In this document: piece after piece, positions 1-8,647 of the stretch | Layout: the number at the start of each line of letters is the position of its first letter | How positions within the stretch are numbered: the stretch's first letter is position 1 | Made by a program: the position numbers and the translations under genes | The notes under the pieces: generated by a model | Databases searched by the model: none | What the model saw: only the letters and a program-made list of their open reading frames with translations | Told to the model about the DNA's origin: nothing | Assembly: GCF_028369295.1 (NCBI RefSeq) | Contig: NZ_JAQMYP010000010.1 | Location: 62,001 to 126,000, forward strand | Direction: 5' to 3' | Length of the DNA: 64,000 nucleotides | From: Streptomyces sp. HD | GTDB taxonomy: Bacteria > Actinomycetota > Actinomycetes > Streptomycetales > Streptomycetaceae

Positions 1-73
1 TGGCCAGGGCCTCGGCGGGACCGTCGGCGAAACGGCCGCCCCAGAGCCGTACGTCACCGCTGTTGCTGCTCAC
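1..73 (-). CDS. argH: Argininosuccinate lyase, N-terminal fragment (runs off the window)
   Basis: Only the first 24 codons are present. Read on the minus strand from a GTG at 71-73 they give MSSNSGDVRLWGGRFADGPA followed by EALA. The LWGGRF tract near the N-terminus is typical of argininosuccinate lyase, which splits argininosuccinate into arginine and fumarate, the last step of arginine synthesis. A GAGGAG ribosome-binding site lies about 7 bases before the GTG. Twin ARG boxes at 174-209 lie upstream and the argCJBDR operon is 7 kb away, which supports the call. The catalytic part is outside the window. Confidence 0.9.
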   Translation of the reverse strand, partial: MSSNSGDVRLWGGRFADGPAEALA

Positions 74-108
74 TTGCTGCGCTCCTCGGGAGGGTCTGCG
101 TGTGTGGC

Positions 109-151
109 ACCGCCTCCCCGTGGCGTGAACGGGGAGGCGGTCGTCAGGGTA
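109..151 (-). promoter_or_regulatory. argH promoter -10 and 5'-UTR hairpin
   Basis: On the minus strand a TACCCT hexamer (146-151) could be a -10 for argH. No good -35 is visible; the region where it should lie overlaps the ARG box. Immediately after the inferred transcript start is a perfect 12-bp stem: ACCGCCTCCCCG at 109-120 and its complement at 130-141, with a 9-base loop. The mRNA would therefore start with a hairpin, which may affect stability or translation. This is inference from sequence only. Confidence 0.5.
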
Positions 152-173
152 GTGCGACTCGCCACACATTGAC

Positions 174-209
174 CTGCATGATTATGCAGAGCCTTGCATG
201 ATTCGTCAA
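174..209. promoter_or_regulatory. Tandem ARG boxes upstream of argH
   Basis: Box 1 (174-189) is CTGCATGATTATGCAG, a perfect palindrome TGCAT-N4-ATGCA extended by one base each side. Box 2 (194-209) is TTGCATGATTCGTCAA, with one good half-site. The repeats start 20 bases apart, the usual arrangement for hexameric ArgR. The same architecture and the same 20-base step occur upstream of argC at 11851-11885. The boxes sit between argH and the rightward gene at 327 and overlap the likely argH -35 region. Confidence 0.8.
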
Positions 210-326
210 TTGGAGCGGATTTCGAGCTGCCCTTGAACGCGGGAAACCGCTTTCCCGTATCTCTCGCCGAACGCAGGCGCCGCGTTCACAACCGACGACA
301 CTCCCGAACCCGAGTGAGGCATCCGC

Positions 327-1190
327 ATGTCCAGGGCTCTTCCGAAGTACAACAAGCGTCGCGTCGCCTTCATCGGCGGCGCCGCCGCGGTGGCGCTGTC
401 CGGCACGGTGATCGCCGGTTTCGCCCTGGCCGGGGAGACGTCCCGGAGCAGCGGCACGAACGTCCGGACACTGGCCGGACCCGGCACCGTCTCCTGCCCG
501 GACGTGAAGTCGAAGCTCCCGGCGGTCCCCGCGACCGCGAAGGCCGAGGTCGACCGCAATCTGGCACTGCTCAACACCCAGATCCAGGAGGCCAACAAGC
601 GGCTGGTCGACACCGTGGGCCAGGGCGGTCCCAACTTCGCCCAGAACGCGATCGTCGGCCCCCTGAAGGACAAGCGGGTCGCGACCATCAACCGCATCGC
701 GACGGCCATCGGCCGCACGGCCGCCAGACCGCAGGGCCTGGACGCGCTGGCGCCGTGCACCCTCAACGCGAACGGGAACGCGGGCGCCGCGACCCCGAAC
801 GCGACGCCGCCCCAGCAGGGCGGCGGCAACACGGGGAACCCCGGAAACGCAGGGAACACCGGGAATGCCGGCAACGCCGGGAATGCGGGCAACGCCGCCG
901 GCTCCATCTCCTGCCCGGACGTGAAGTCGAAGCTCCCGGCGGTCCCCGCGACCGCGAAGGCCGAGGTCGACCGCAACCTCGCGCTGCTCAACACCCAGAT
1001 CCAGGAGGCGAACACCCGGCTCGCCAACTCGGTCGGCCAGGGCGGTCCCAACTTCGTGCAGAACGCCATCCTCGGCCCGCTGAAGGACAAGCGGGTGTCG
1101 ACGATCGACCGCATCGCCATCTCCATCGGCCGCACCGCGGCCAAGCCGCAGGGGCTGAACTCGCTGGCCGCCTGCACGCTCAACAAGTGA
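327..1190 (+). CDS. Secreted protein with two near-identical cysteine-bracketed repeats
   Basis: The 287-residue product has an N-terminal export signal (KRR followed by a hydrophobic run and ALA-G near residue 35) and two copies of a roughly 90-residue module (about 55-145 and 193-287). Each module starts SCPDVKSKLPAVPATAKAEV and ends in a CTLN tract, giving one cysteine near each end and so a possible internal disulfide. A Gly/Asn-rich linker of GN and GNAGN units joins them. A 70-bp stretch is identical between copies (490-559 and 907-976), so the duplication is recent or kept by conversion. I do not recognise the family; the secreted location is inferred and no function is proposed. A strong terminator follows. 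Confidence 0.75.
   Translation: MSRALPKYNKRRVAFIGGAAAVALSGTVIAGFALAGETSRSSGTNVRTLAGPGTVSCPDVKSKLPAVPATAKAEVDRNLALLNTQIQEANKRLVDTVGQGGPNFAQNAIVGPLKDKRVATINRIATAIGRTAARPQGLDALAPCTLNANGNAGAATPNATPPQQGGGNTGNPGNAGNTGNAGNAGNAGNAAGSISCPDVKSKLPAVPATAKAEVDRNLALLNTQIQEANTRLANSVGQGGPNFVQNAILGPLKDKRVSTIDRIAISIGRTAAKPQGLNSLAACTLNK
490..976 (+). repeat. Intragenic direct repeat, 70 bp exact (490-559 = 907-976) within a longer duplication
   Basis: The two modules of the secreted protein share an exact 70-bp block at 490-559 and 907-976 (417-bp offset) and continue with high similarity to the end of each module. Identity includes synonymous positions, so this is not only protein-level constraint. Confidence 0.85.
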
Positions 1191-1198
1191 GGTGACAG

Positions 1199-1250
1199 GC
1201 AGCCATGGCCGCCCCGTTGGCACGCCGACCGGGGCGGCCGTGGTGGCTGC
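1199..1250 (+). terminator. Stem-loop terminator after the duplicated secreted protein
   Basis: A long stem starts 9 bases after the stop: GCAGCCA (1199-1205) pairs with TGGCTGC (1244-1250), and inside it GGCCGCCCCG pairs with CGGGGCGGCC. No T-run follows, as is common for Streptomyces terminators. Confidence 0.75.
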
Positions 1251-1269
1251 AAGCGGACCTGGCAATTCC

Positions 1270-1297
1270 TTAGACAGGCGAACGATCCACCTACATA
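1270..1297 (+). promoter_or_regulatory. Promoter of the PNPOx-like gene, probably leaderless
   Basis: TTAGAC (1270-1275), a 16-base spacer and TACATA (1292-1297) resemble a vegetative promoter. The GTG start at 1302 falls about 5 bases after the -10, where transcription would begin, so the mRNA is likely leaderless. No ribosome-binding site precedes the GTG, which agrees. Confidence 0.5.
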
Positions 1298-1301
1298 CTC
1301 G

Positions 1302-1895
1302 GTGGACGTGGGAAAGACTTACGAACGCATAGACGGCAGGCTCCGCACGTTCATCGAGGAGCAACCCCTCTTCTTCACCGCGACCGCTCCCCTGTCCGCC
1401 GAAGGGACGGTCAACCTCTCCCCCAAGGGTCTCAGGGGCTCCTTCGCGATCCTCGACGAACTCACCCTGGCCTACCTCGACTTCGCGGGCTCCAACGCCG
1501 AGACCGTCGCGCATCTGCGGGAGAACGGCCGGATCACCCTGATGTGGTGCGCCTTCCAGGGACCGCCCAACATCGTCCGCGTCCACGGCCGCGGTGAGGC
1601 CGTCTTCCGCGACGACCCACGGTTCAAGGAGCTGCTCGGCCACTTCCCCGACATCGACCCCTCCCTGCACGGCCTGCGCGCGATCATCGTGGTGCGGGCC
1701 GAGGTCATCCGGGACTCCTGCGGCTACGCGGTCCCCCTGATGACGTACGAGGAGGACCGCGATCTGCACGGCAAGCGGTTCGCGCGTGAGGACGACGACT
1801 CGCTGAGCGCGTACTTCGCCAAGAAGGAGCACATCGCGACCAGCCTGGATGGCCTACCCGGGCTGCCGTTGCCACTGCCTCCGTCTAGCGTCTGA
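1302..1895 (+). CDS. Pyridoxamine 5'-phosphate oxidase-family flavin-binding protein
   Basis: The 197-residue protein has the split-barrel pattern of the PNPOx-like family: an N-terminal helix, FFTATAPLSAEGTVNLSPKG, the strand containing LAYLDFAGSNAETVAHL, then ITLMWCAFQGPPNIVRVHGRG. Members bind FMN, F420 or haem and act as small cytoplasmic oxidoreductases; the substrate cannot be read from sequence. The GTG at 1302 is chosen because it sits next to the leaderless promoter and begins where homology would start. The C-terminus is Pro/Leu-rich. The next gene starts 3 bases after the stop, so the two are probably co-transcribed. Confidence 0.8.
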   Translation: MDVGKTYERIDGRLRTFIEEQPLFFTATAPLSAEGTVNLSPKGLRGSFAILDELTLAYLDFAGSNAETVAHLRENGRITLMWCAFQGPPNIVRVHGRGEAVFRDDPRFKELLGHFPDIDPSLHGLRAIIVVRAEVIRDSCGYAVPLMTYEEDRDLHGKRFAREDDDSLSAYFAKKEHIATSLDGLPGLPLPLPPSSV

Positions 1896-1898
1896 GCC

Positions 1899-2600
1899 AT
1901 GCGCCCCGGTGTCGTCGCCCTAGCGTCCGCGTCCCTCCTCGTGCTCGCCGTCGCGCCCGGCGGCGGGCCCTCGCAGCCGCTGCCCGCGCGCATGGCCGAC
2001 ACCGGGGGCGGCACCCAGCTGATCACCGCCGTGGCCCCCGGGACGGGCTCGACTTCGGGGACGGTCACCTGGTGGGACCGGGTGGACGGGCGGTGGGTCA
2101 GGGCCGGTTCGGCCACTGCCCGCTTCGGGGCGAAGGGGCTCGTCGAGGGCGGCAGGCGCAAGCAGGGCACGAACACGACGCCGACGGGGCTGTACGGGCT
2201 GCCGTACGCCTTCGGTATCAAGGCGGCGCCGCGCGGGACGGCGTACAAGTACCGCCGCGTCCACAAGGACTCCTGGTGGTGCCAGGACAACGACTCCCGG
2301 GCGTACAACCGCTGGACCGAGCCCCTGGCCCGCGACTGCCGAGCCGCCGAGTCCGAGCACCTCGTCTCGTACGGGGCGCTGTACGCGCACGCGCTCGTCA
2401 TCGGGTTCAACTACGACCGTCCGGTGAAGGAGCGCGGGGCCGGGATCTTCCTCCATGTGAAGGGGCGCGGGGCGACGGCCGGTTGTGTGTCGGTGTCGGC
2501 GGACGCGATGAAGCGGATCCTCAGGTGGGCCGATCCGCGGCGGCGGCCGCACATGGCGATCGGGACGGCGAACGGACCGACGGCCGTCACCCGATACTGA
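1899..2600 (+). CDS. Exported L,D-transpeptidase-like (YkuD-type) protein
   Basis: The 233-residue protein has a signal peptide (hydrophobic residues 4-20). Its C-terminal half carries an HVKGRGATAGCVSVS tract, matching the L,D-transpeptidase active-site pattern H-x(n)-G-C-[IV]-S/R with the nucleophile Cys. A PTGLYGLPYAFG segment resembles the TPxGxF region of the family. L,D-transpeptidases make 3-3 peptidoglycan crosslinks or attach proteins to the wall; this short version lacks the Ig-like and lipoprotein domains of LdtMt2-type enzymes. It is tightly linked to the upstream gene (3-base gap) and followed 47 bases later by an MBL hydrolase. Confidence 0.75.
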   Translation: MRPGVVALASASLLVLAVAPGGGPSQPLPARMADTGGGTQLITAVAPGTGSTSGTVTWWDRVDGRWVRAGSATARFGAKGLVEGGRRKQGTNTTPTGLYGLPYAFGIKAAPRGTAYKYRRVHKDSWWCQDNDSRAYNRWTEPLARDCRAAESEHLVSYGALYAHALVIGFNYDRPVKERGAGIFLHVKGRGATAGCVSVSADAMKRILRWADPRRRPHMAIGTANGPTAVTRY

Positions 2601-2647
2601 AGGGCCATCAGTCCACCTTCGTCGAAGAGAAGGAGAAGCGACCGATC

Positions 2648-3547
2648 ATGTCGACTTCCCCTGCGGCCCCTGCCCCCTCCTGGACCGTCGGCGAGGTCAC
2701 CGTCCACCGCGTCGACGAGGTCGTCCTGCCGCCCGCGACCGGACCCTGGCTGCTGCCCGACGCCACTCCCGAGGTGGTGGCCGGCCAGGACTGGCTGCGG
2801 CCCCACTTCGCCGACCAGAAGAACATCCTGCGCCTCGACAGCCACAGCTTCGCGTTCGTCGTGGACGGGCAGCGTGTGCTCGTCGACACCGGCATCGGCA
2901 ACGGCAAGGAGCGCGCCAACCCGGCCTGGCACGACCTGCGGACCGACTTCCTGGAGCGCCTGACCGCCGGCGGATTCCCCCCGGACTCCGTCGACCTGGT
3001 CGTCCTCACTCACCTGCACGCCGACCACGTCGGCTGGAACACCCGGGACGTCAACGGCGAGTGGGCTCCCGCCTTCCCCGGCGCCCGCTACCTCACCTCC
3101 CGCACCGAGCGGGAGTTCTGGGCCACGTACGACATGGACGAGGCGCGCGCGCAGATGTTCCGCGACTCCGTGATCCCGGTCGAGCAGGCCGGTCTGCTGG
3201 ACCTCGTCGACGTCCCGGCCAAGGGCGTGGACATCGCCCCGGGCCTGCGTCTCGCGCCCACGCCCGGCCACACTCCCGGTCACGTCGCCGTCGAGCTGAC
3301 CAGCGGGGGTGAGACGGCGCTGATCACCGGCGACTGCATCCACCATCCGATCCAGCTCGCCCATCCCGCCATCGGCGCCTGCGTCGACATCGACCCTCGG
3401 CAGTCCGAGGCCACGCGCCGCGAACTGCTCGGCTCTCTGGCCGGCACGGACACCCTCGTCCTGGGCACGCACTTCGCACCGCCCACCGGCGGCCGTGTGA
3501 TCACACAGGGGGACGCCTACCGGCTGCTGCCCGTTCCCGCAGCCTGA
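2648..3547 (+). CDS. MBL-fold metallo-hydrolase
   Basis: The 299-residue protein carries the metallo-beta-lactamase zinc motif HLHADH in TVVLTHLHADHVGW-like context, a downstream PTPGHTPGHV and ITGDCIHHP, and a late THFAPP histidine, together the five-motif zinc-binding set. The N-terminal ATRx-type strand and LVDTGIGNGK fit cytoplasmic hydrolases related to quorum-quenching lactonases and glyoxalase II. The substrate is unknown. The ATG at 2648 follows an AGAAGGAGAAG ribosome-binding site. It is cytosolic by lack of a signal peptide. Confidence 0.85.
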   Translation: MSTSPAAPAPSWTVGEVTVHRVDEVVLPPATGPWLLPDATPEVVAGQDWLRPHFADQKNILRLDSHSFAFVVDGQRVLVDTGIGNGKERANPAWHDLRTDFLERLTAGGFPPDSVDLVVLTHLHADHVGWNTRDVNGEWAPAFPGARYLTSRTEREFWATYDMDEARAQMFRDSVIPVEQAGLLDLVDVPAKGVDIAPGLRLAPTPGHTPGHVAVELTSGGETALITGDCIHHPIQLAHPAIGACVDIDPRQSEATRRELLGSLAGTDTLVLGTHFAPPTGGRVITQGDAYRLLPVPAA

Positions 3548-3768
3548 CGGACCGTCCGTCCCCACGTGGTGTGCGGCCGGCGCGGCTCCCCGCACTCAAC
3601 CGGTATCCCTCCTGAAGCCCAGGGAGCACGAGGCGCCAGATGTGCCACCGCTTCTGGGCGAGCACACTCGGCGAGCGCCACTGAACGCACGGACCTCCCC
3701 GCACGTATCTCTGGGCCAAGGGACCACGTCAATCACGCACTCCCCTTGCTCCCGTCCCCGGAGGAACC
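3548..3768. other. Intergenic stretch before the flavin redox operon
   Basis: The 221 bases between the MBL gene and the GTG at 3769 should hold the promoter of the reductase operon. ACGGACCGTCCGT just after the MBL stop is a short palindrome. A GAGGAA ribosome-binding site precedes the GTG. I see no convincing -35/-10 pair or operator. Confidence 0.3.
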
Positions 3769-5151
3769 GTGACCACCACGCTCGCGGGCGGCCGTGCCGC
3801 CCGACGCCAGACGATGCGCCGCATCCGACCGCGCCGCTCCCCGGCCGTCCCGCTGGTGATCGCCCTATGGGCGGGCGCGGCCGCGGTGCTGTGGCTCTGG
3901 TGGGACAACACGCCGTCCCTCGCGGACAACACCGCGAAGATCCTCGCGGCGGGCCGGATCACCGGACTGCTCGCCGGCTATCTGATGGCGCTCGTCGTGC
4001 TGCAGATGGCGCGGGTGCCCGCACTGGAACGGCGGGTGGGTTCGGACCGGGTCGCGCGCTGGCACGCGATGAGCGGCCGGTACACGGTCTGCCTGGTCAT
4101 CGCGCATGTCTTCCTCACCATGTGGGCGTACGCGCTCCAGGCCGGCAAGACACTCGGCGACGTCGTCCAGCAGACGATCGACTCGGTCAACACCCTGCCG
4201 GACATGGGCAAGGCGGCGATCGGCACCGGTCTGCTGTTCTTCATCGCGCTCATCTCGATCGGGGGCATCCGCCGCCGCATCCCGTACGACACCTGGTACC
4301 ACGTCCATCTGCTGACGTACGCGTCCGTGTTCCTGACGTTCTGGCACCAGATCACCACCGGCAACGAGTTCGCCGTCGAGCCCACCGCGAAGACCTTCTG
4401 GTACGGGCTGTACGGCGTGGTCACCGCCCTGGTGCTCTGGTACCGGGTCATCACCCCGATCCGCCTGAACCTGAGGCACCGGATGTACGTCGAGGCGGTC
4501 ATCGAGGAGACGCCCGGCATCGTCTCGGTGCTGATCGGCGGGCGCAAGCTGCACCGCATGGGCGCCGAGGCCGGGCACTTCTTCCGCTGGCGGTTCAAGG
4601 CGCCGGGCATGCGGTTCAGCTCCCACCCGTACTCGCTGTCGGCGGCGCCCCGCCCCGACATGCTGCGGATCACGGTCAAGGCGATCGGCGACCACACGTC
4701 CCGGCTGCGCGACCTGAGGCCCGGCACCAAGGTGTGGGCCGAGGGGCCGTACGGCGCCATGACCGCCCAGCGCCGCAGCCGGGGCAAGGTGCTGCTGGTG
4801 GCGGGCGGTGTCGGGATCACGCCGATGCGGGCGCTCTTCGAGACGCTGCCCGGCGCGGCCGGTGACATCACCCTGCTCTACCGGGCCAACAGCACCCAGG
4901 ATCTGGCGCTGTGGGACGAGCTCGCGGCCATCGCCGACGAGCGCGGCGCCCGGCTGATGTACGCGGTCAACAGCCCGGACGGCGAGCGGCCCGACATCTC
5001 GGCGGAGCGGTTGCAGCAGAAGCTGCCGGACATCGACAAGCACGACGTCTTCATGTGCGGGCCGCCCGGCTTCGCGCAGGGCGTGTACGAAGCACTGCGC
5101 GGCGCGGGGGTGCCCGCCCGCCGCATCCATCACGAGTCGTTCGAGATGTGA
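3769..5151 (+). CDS. Membrane ferric-reductase/ferredoxin-reductase-like flavocytochrome
   Basis: The 460-residue protein has about six membrane helices in residues 25-230 with histidines placed as haem ligands (the one in CLVIAHVFLTMW and those in YHVHLLTYASVFLTFWHQ), then a soluble FAD/NAD(P) module. HPYSLSAAP is the FAD-binding RxYS-type motif; GGVGITPMRALFE and MCGPPGF are the NAD(P)-binding motifs of ferredoxin-NADP-reductase folds. It should pass electrons from cytosolic NAD(P)H through FAD and haems across the membrane. The next genes encode a membrane-anchored double FMN-binding protein and its flavin-attaching enzyme, so the natural acceptor is probably that flavoprotein. The GTG start has GAGGAA 4 bases upstream. 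Confidence 0.85.
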   Translation: MTTTLAGGRAARRQTMRRIRPRRSPAVPLVIALWAGAAAVLWLWWDNTPSLADNTAKILAAGRITGLLAGYLMALVVLQMARVPALERRVGSDRVARWHAMSGRYTVCLVIAHVFLTMWAYALQAGKTLGDVVQQTIDSVNTLPDMGKAAIGTGLLFFIALISIGGIRRRIPYDTWYHVHLLTYASVFLTFWHQITTGNEFAVEPTAKTFWYGLYGVVTALVLWYRVITPIRLNLRHRMYVEAVIEETPGIVSVLIGGRKLHRMGAEAGHFFRWRFKAPGMRFSSHPYSLSAAPRPDMLRITVKAIGDHTSRLRDLRPGTKVWAEGPYGAMTAQRRSRGKVLLVAGGVGITPMRALFETLPGAAGDITLLYRANSTQDLALWDELAAIADERGARLMYAVNSPDGERPDISAERLQQKLPDIDKHDVFMCGPPGFAQGVYEALRGAGVPARRIHHESFEM

Positions 5152-5188
5152 GCGACGGGACTTCAAGACTTCAGGAGCTGTAGAAGCC

Positions 5189-5983
5189 ATGAGGAAGAGT
5201 CACCCCATCCGGCGCGTCGTGCTGGCCGGCGCCGCCACGGTCTCCGGGATCGTGCTGCTGCTGTCGCTGAAACCCGCGACGGACCCGGCGTCCGCACAGG
5301 CGGTCGGCGGCGGGGCACCGCCCGCGGCGGCCTCGCCCCAGGGCGGCGCCCAGGCGGCCGGGTCCGGCACGGTCACCGGTGACGCGGCGCAGACCCAGTA
5401 CGGGGCCGTGCAGGTGCGGCTGACCGTCAGCAACGGCAAGATCACCCAGGCGGAGGCCGTGCAGGCTCCCAAGGGCGGCCGCAGCGACCAGATCACCGCG
5501 AACGCCGTGCCCAAGCTCAACCAGTCGGTGGTCGCCGCGCAGAGCGCCGCCATCGACGCGGTGTCCGGGGCGACGTACACGAGCAAGGGCTACAAGGAGT
5601 CCCTCCAGTCGGCCATCGACAAGGCCAAGGCGAGCGCGGGCTCGTCGCAGGGGTCGGGATCGCAGGGATCCGGTTCGCAGGGGTCGGGCCAGGGTTCGGG
5701 CGCCGCTCAGGCCCGTACCGTCACCGGCAGCGTCGCCCGGACCCAGTACGGGCCGGTCCAGGTCCGGATCACGGTCGCCGGCGGAAAGATCACCAAGGCC
5801 GAGGCGGTCCAGGCGCCCAGCGGCGGCCAGAGCACCAACATCACCGGCAACGCCGTACCGAAACTCAACCAGGCGGCCGTGGCGGCCGGCAGCGCCGACA
5901 TCGACGCGGTCTCCGGGGCCACGTACACCAGCGCCGGCTACAAGGAATCCCTGCAGTCCGCCGTGGACCAGGCCGGTGGCTGA
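5189..5983 (+). CDS. Exported FMN-binding protein with two covalent-FMN domains
   Basis: The 264-residue protein has a basic N-terminus with a twin arginine (PIRRVVLAGAA), one hydrophobic segment (about 10-28), and two FMN_bind domains (about 63-150 and 180-264) joined by a Gly/Ser/Gln linker of GSGSQ repeats. Each domain ends in DAVSGATYTS; the threonine of SGAT is where ApbE attaches FMN through a phosphoester bond in NqrC/RnfG-type domains. ApbE is encoded immediately downstream with an 8-base overlap. The twin-arginine signal suggests folding and flavinylation before export by Tat; this is inference. It likely carries electrons outside the membrane for the upstream flavocytochrome. Confidence 0.85.
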   Translation: MRKSHPIRRVVLAGAATVSGIVLLLSLKPATDPASAQAVGGGAPPAAASPQGGAQAAGSGTVTGDAAQTQYGAVQVRLTVSNGKITQAEAVQAPKGGRSDQITANAVPKLNQSVVAAQSAAIDAVSGATYTSKGYKESLQSAIDKAKASAGSSQGSGSQGSGSQGSGQGSGAAQARTVTGSVARTQYGPVQVRITVAGGKITKAEAVQAPSGGQSTNITGNAVPKLNQAAVAAGSADIDAVSGATYTSAGYKESLQSAVDQAGG

Positions 5984-6779
5984 CACGGTGGCGGAACCTA
6001 CACAAGCTCCCGCCGCGGTACGTCATGCGGAGGAGGTCATGGGGACGGTCTTCTCCTTCGACGTCCGCGGCGGGGACCCCAGTGCCGTGCAGTCGGCACT
6101 GGAAGCGGCGGTCGCCGGCCTGCACCGGGTCGACGAGGTGTTCAGCACCTACCGCGACGACAGCCAGGTCTCCCGGCTGGCACGTGGTGACCTGACCGTC
6201 GACGAGTGCGACCCGGAGGTCGCCGAGGTCCTCGGCCTGGCCGCCGAGGCGGAACGGCTCAGCGACGGCTGGTTCAGCACGACGTACGAGGGGAGCCTCG
6301 ACCCGACCGGCATCGTCAAGGGCTGGTCGGTGGAGCGCGCGGCCCGCGGCCTGGCGGACGTCCCCGGCGTGGCCGGCGTGAGCGTGAACGGCGGCGGCGA
6401 CGTCCAGCTCCTGGGCGTACCCGGCCCTCAACGCCCCTGGCGGGTGGGAGTCTCCGACCCCCTGCGCCCGGGCGGCCTCGCGGCGGTCATCTCAGCAGCC
6501 GGCCTCACCGAACTGGCGGTGGCCACCTCCGGCACGGCAGAACGCGGCGCCCACATCGTCGACCCCGGCACGGGCCACTCCGCGGTGACGGACCTGGTGG
6601 CGGTGACGGTGGTCGCCCCCCATCTGACCTGGGCGGACTGCTGGGCGACGGCGGCTTTCGCGATGGGCTCGCGTCAGGGTCTGCGCTGGCTGGAGTCCTT
6701 GCCGGACGTGGAGGCCCTGCTGATCACGGCGGGCGACGAGGTGAGATGCACAGGCGGCCTCGCATCTCGACTGGGGTGA
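5976..6779 (+). CDS. apbE: FAD:protein FMN transferase
   Basis: The 267-residue protein matches ApbE: MGTVFSFDVRG at the N-terminus, FSTYRDDSQVSRLARG, LDPTGIVKGWSVERAA, VNGGGDVQLLG, and a C-terminal AFAMG/ITAGDEV region. ApbE cleaves FAD and puts FMN on the threonine of SGAT-type motifs, which the upstream protein carries twice. The GTG start at 5976 overlaps the end of the FMN-binding gene, so the two are translationally coupled. There is no signal peptide or lipobox, unlike many bacterial ApbE proteins, so modification should happen in the cytosol. Length is slightly short for the family. Confidence 0.9.
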   Translation: MADTVAEPTQAPAAVRHAEEVMGTVFSFDVRGGDPSAVQSALEAAVAGLHRVDEVFSTYRDDSQVSRLARGDLTVDECDPEVAEVLGLAAEAERLSDGWFSTTYEGSLDPTGIVKGWSVERAARGLADVPGVAGVSVNGGGDVQLLGVPGPQRPWRVGVSDPLRPGGLAAVISAAGLTELAVATSGTAERGAHIVDPGTGHSAVTDLVAVTVVAPHLTWADCWATAAFAMGSRQGLRWLESLPDVEALLITAGDEVRCTGGLASRLG

Positions 6780-6790
6780 CTTGGCCCACT

Positions 6791-6873
6791 CAGGGGCGCG
6801 GGGCTGCATCGATATGCGGCTCCGCCGCGTGGGCGCGACCAGCCACAACGAACCCGCGGCCGGCACACGACAG
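6791..6873. repeat. Streptomyces intergenic repeat (GGGGCGCGGGG... family)
   Basis: The spacer between apbE and argR contains CAGGGGCGCGGGGCTGCATC, a GCGGCTCCGCCGC hairpin, then GCGCGACCAGCCACAACG. This resembles the common Streptomyces spacer element whose core is GGGGCGCGGGGAACTGCGCG. Related copies lie at 28651-28712 and 29891-29945. It sits between convergent genes, where it may also act as a terminator. Confidence 0.65.
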
Positions 6874-6885
6874 TCACCACCCCAC

Positions 6886-7440
6886 TCAGTGGCCGTTCTG
6901 GGCCAACCTCAACAAATGCTCGGCCAGAGCCTGCCCACCCGTGGGGTTCCGGCTGATCAACATCAGCGTGTCATCCCCGGCGATGGTCCCCAGGATGTCG
7001 TGCAGTTCGGCCTGATCAATGGCCGAGGCCAGGAACTGCGCAGCTCCTGGAGGGGTACGCAGGACCACGAGATTCGCCGAAGCCTCCGCGGAGATGAGCA
7101 GCTCCTGCGACAACCGCCGCATCCGCTCCTCCTTCGCCGACTCCCCCAGCGGCGCCCGCGGCGTACGAAACCCGCCCTCACTCGGCACCGCGTAGATCAG
7201 GTCGCCGTCGTTGTTACGGATCTTCACCGCGTTCAGCTCGTCCAGATCCCGGGAGAGCGTCGCCTGAGTGACGCTCAGCCCGTCGTCCGCGAGCAGCTTC
7301 GCCAACTGGCTCTGCGACCGCACCGGCTGCCGGTTGAGAATGTCCACGATCCGGCGGTGGCGTGCGGTCCGGGTCTGCGGCACATGAGGCCCGGCAGCCC
7401 CGTTCACGTCGTTCTGCCCGTGGTCCTGCGCCTGACTCAT
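6886..7440 (-). CDS. argR: Arginine repressor
   Basis: The 184-residue protein has an N-terminal winged helix ([14 protein letters not shown], then [16 protein letters not shown], the recognition-helix region typical of ArgR) and a C-terminal hexamerisation/arginine-binding domain with [10 protein letters not shown]. With arginine it binds ARG boxes such as those at 174-209 and 11851-11885. The ATG at 7440 is chosen; an in-frame upstream extension lies inside the argD-argR junction and has no family similarity. It is the last gene of argCJBDR, 19 bases after argD, so it is autoregulated through the argC promoter. Confidence 0.95.
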   Translation of the reverse strand: MSQAQDHGQNDVNGAAGPHVPQTRTARHRRIVDILNRQPVRSQSQLAKLLADDGLSVTQATLSRDLDELNAVKIRNNDGDLIYAVPSEGGFRTPRAPLGESAKEERMRRLSQELLISAEASANLVVLRTPPGAAQFLASAIDQAELHDILGTIAGDDTLMLISRNPTGGQALAEHLLRLAQNGH

Positions 7441-7459
7441 CGTCGTCTCATTCCCAGGT

Positions 7460-8643
<1,184 letters not shown>

Positions 8644-8647
<4 letters not shown>

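Noticed and set aside
144..1832. 562-codon minus-strand frame across the first genes
   Set aside because: Antisense to the duplicated secreted protein and the PNPOx-like gene; repetitive composition reflects the repeat in the real gene.
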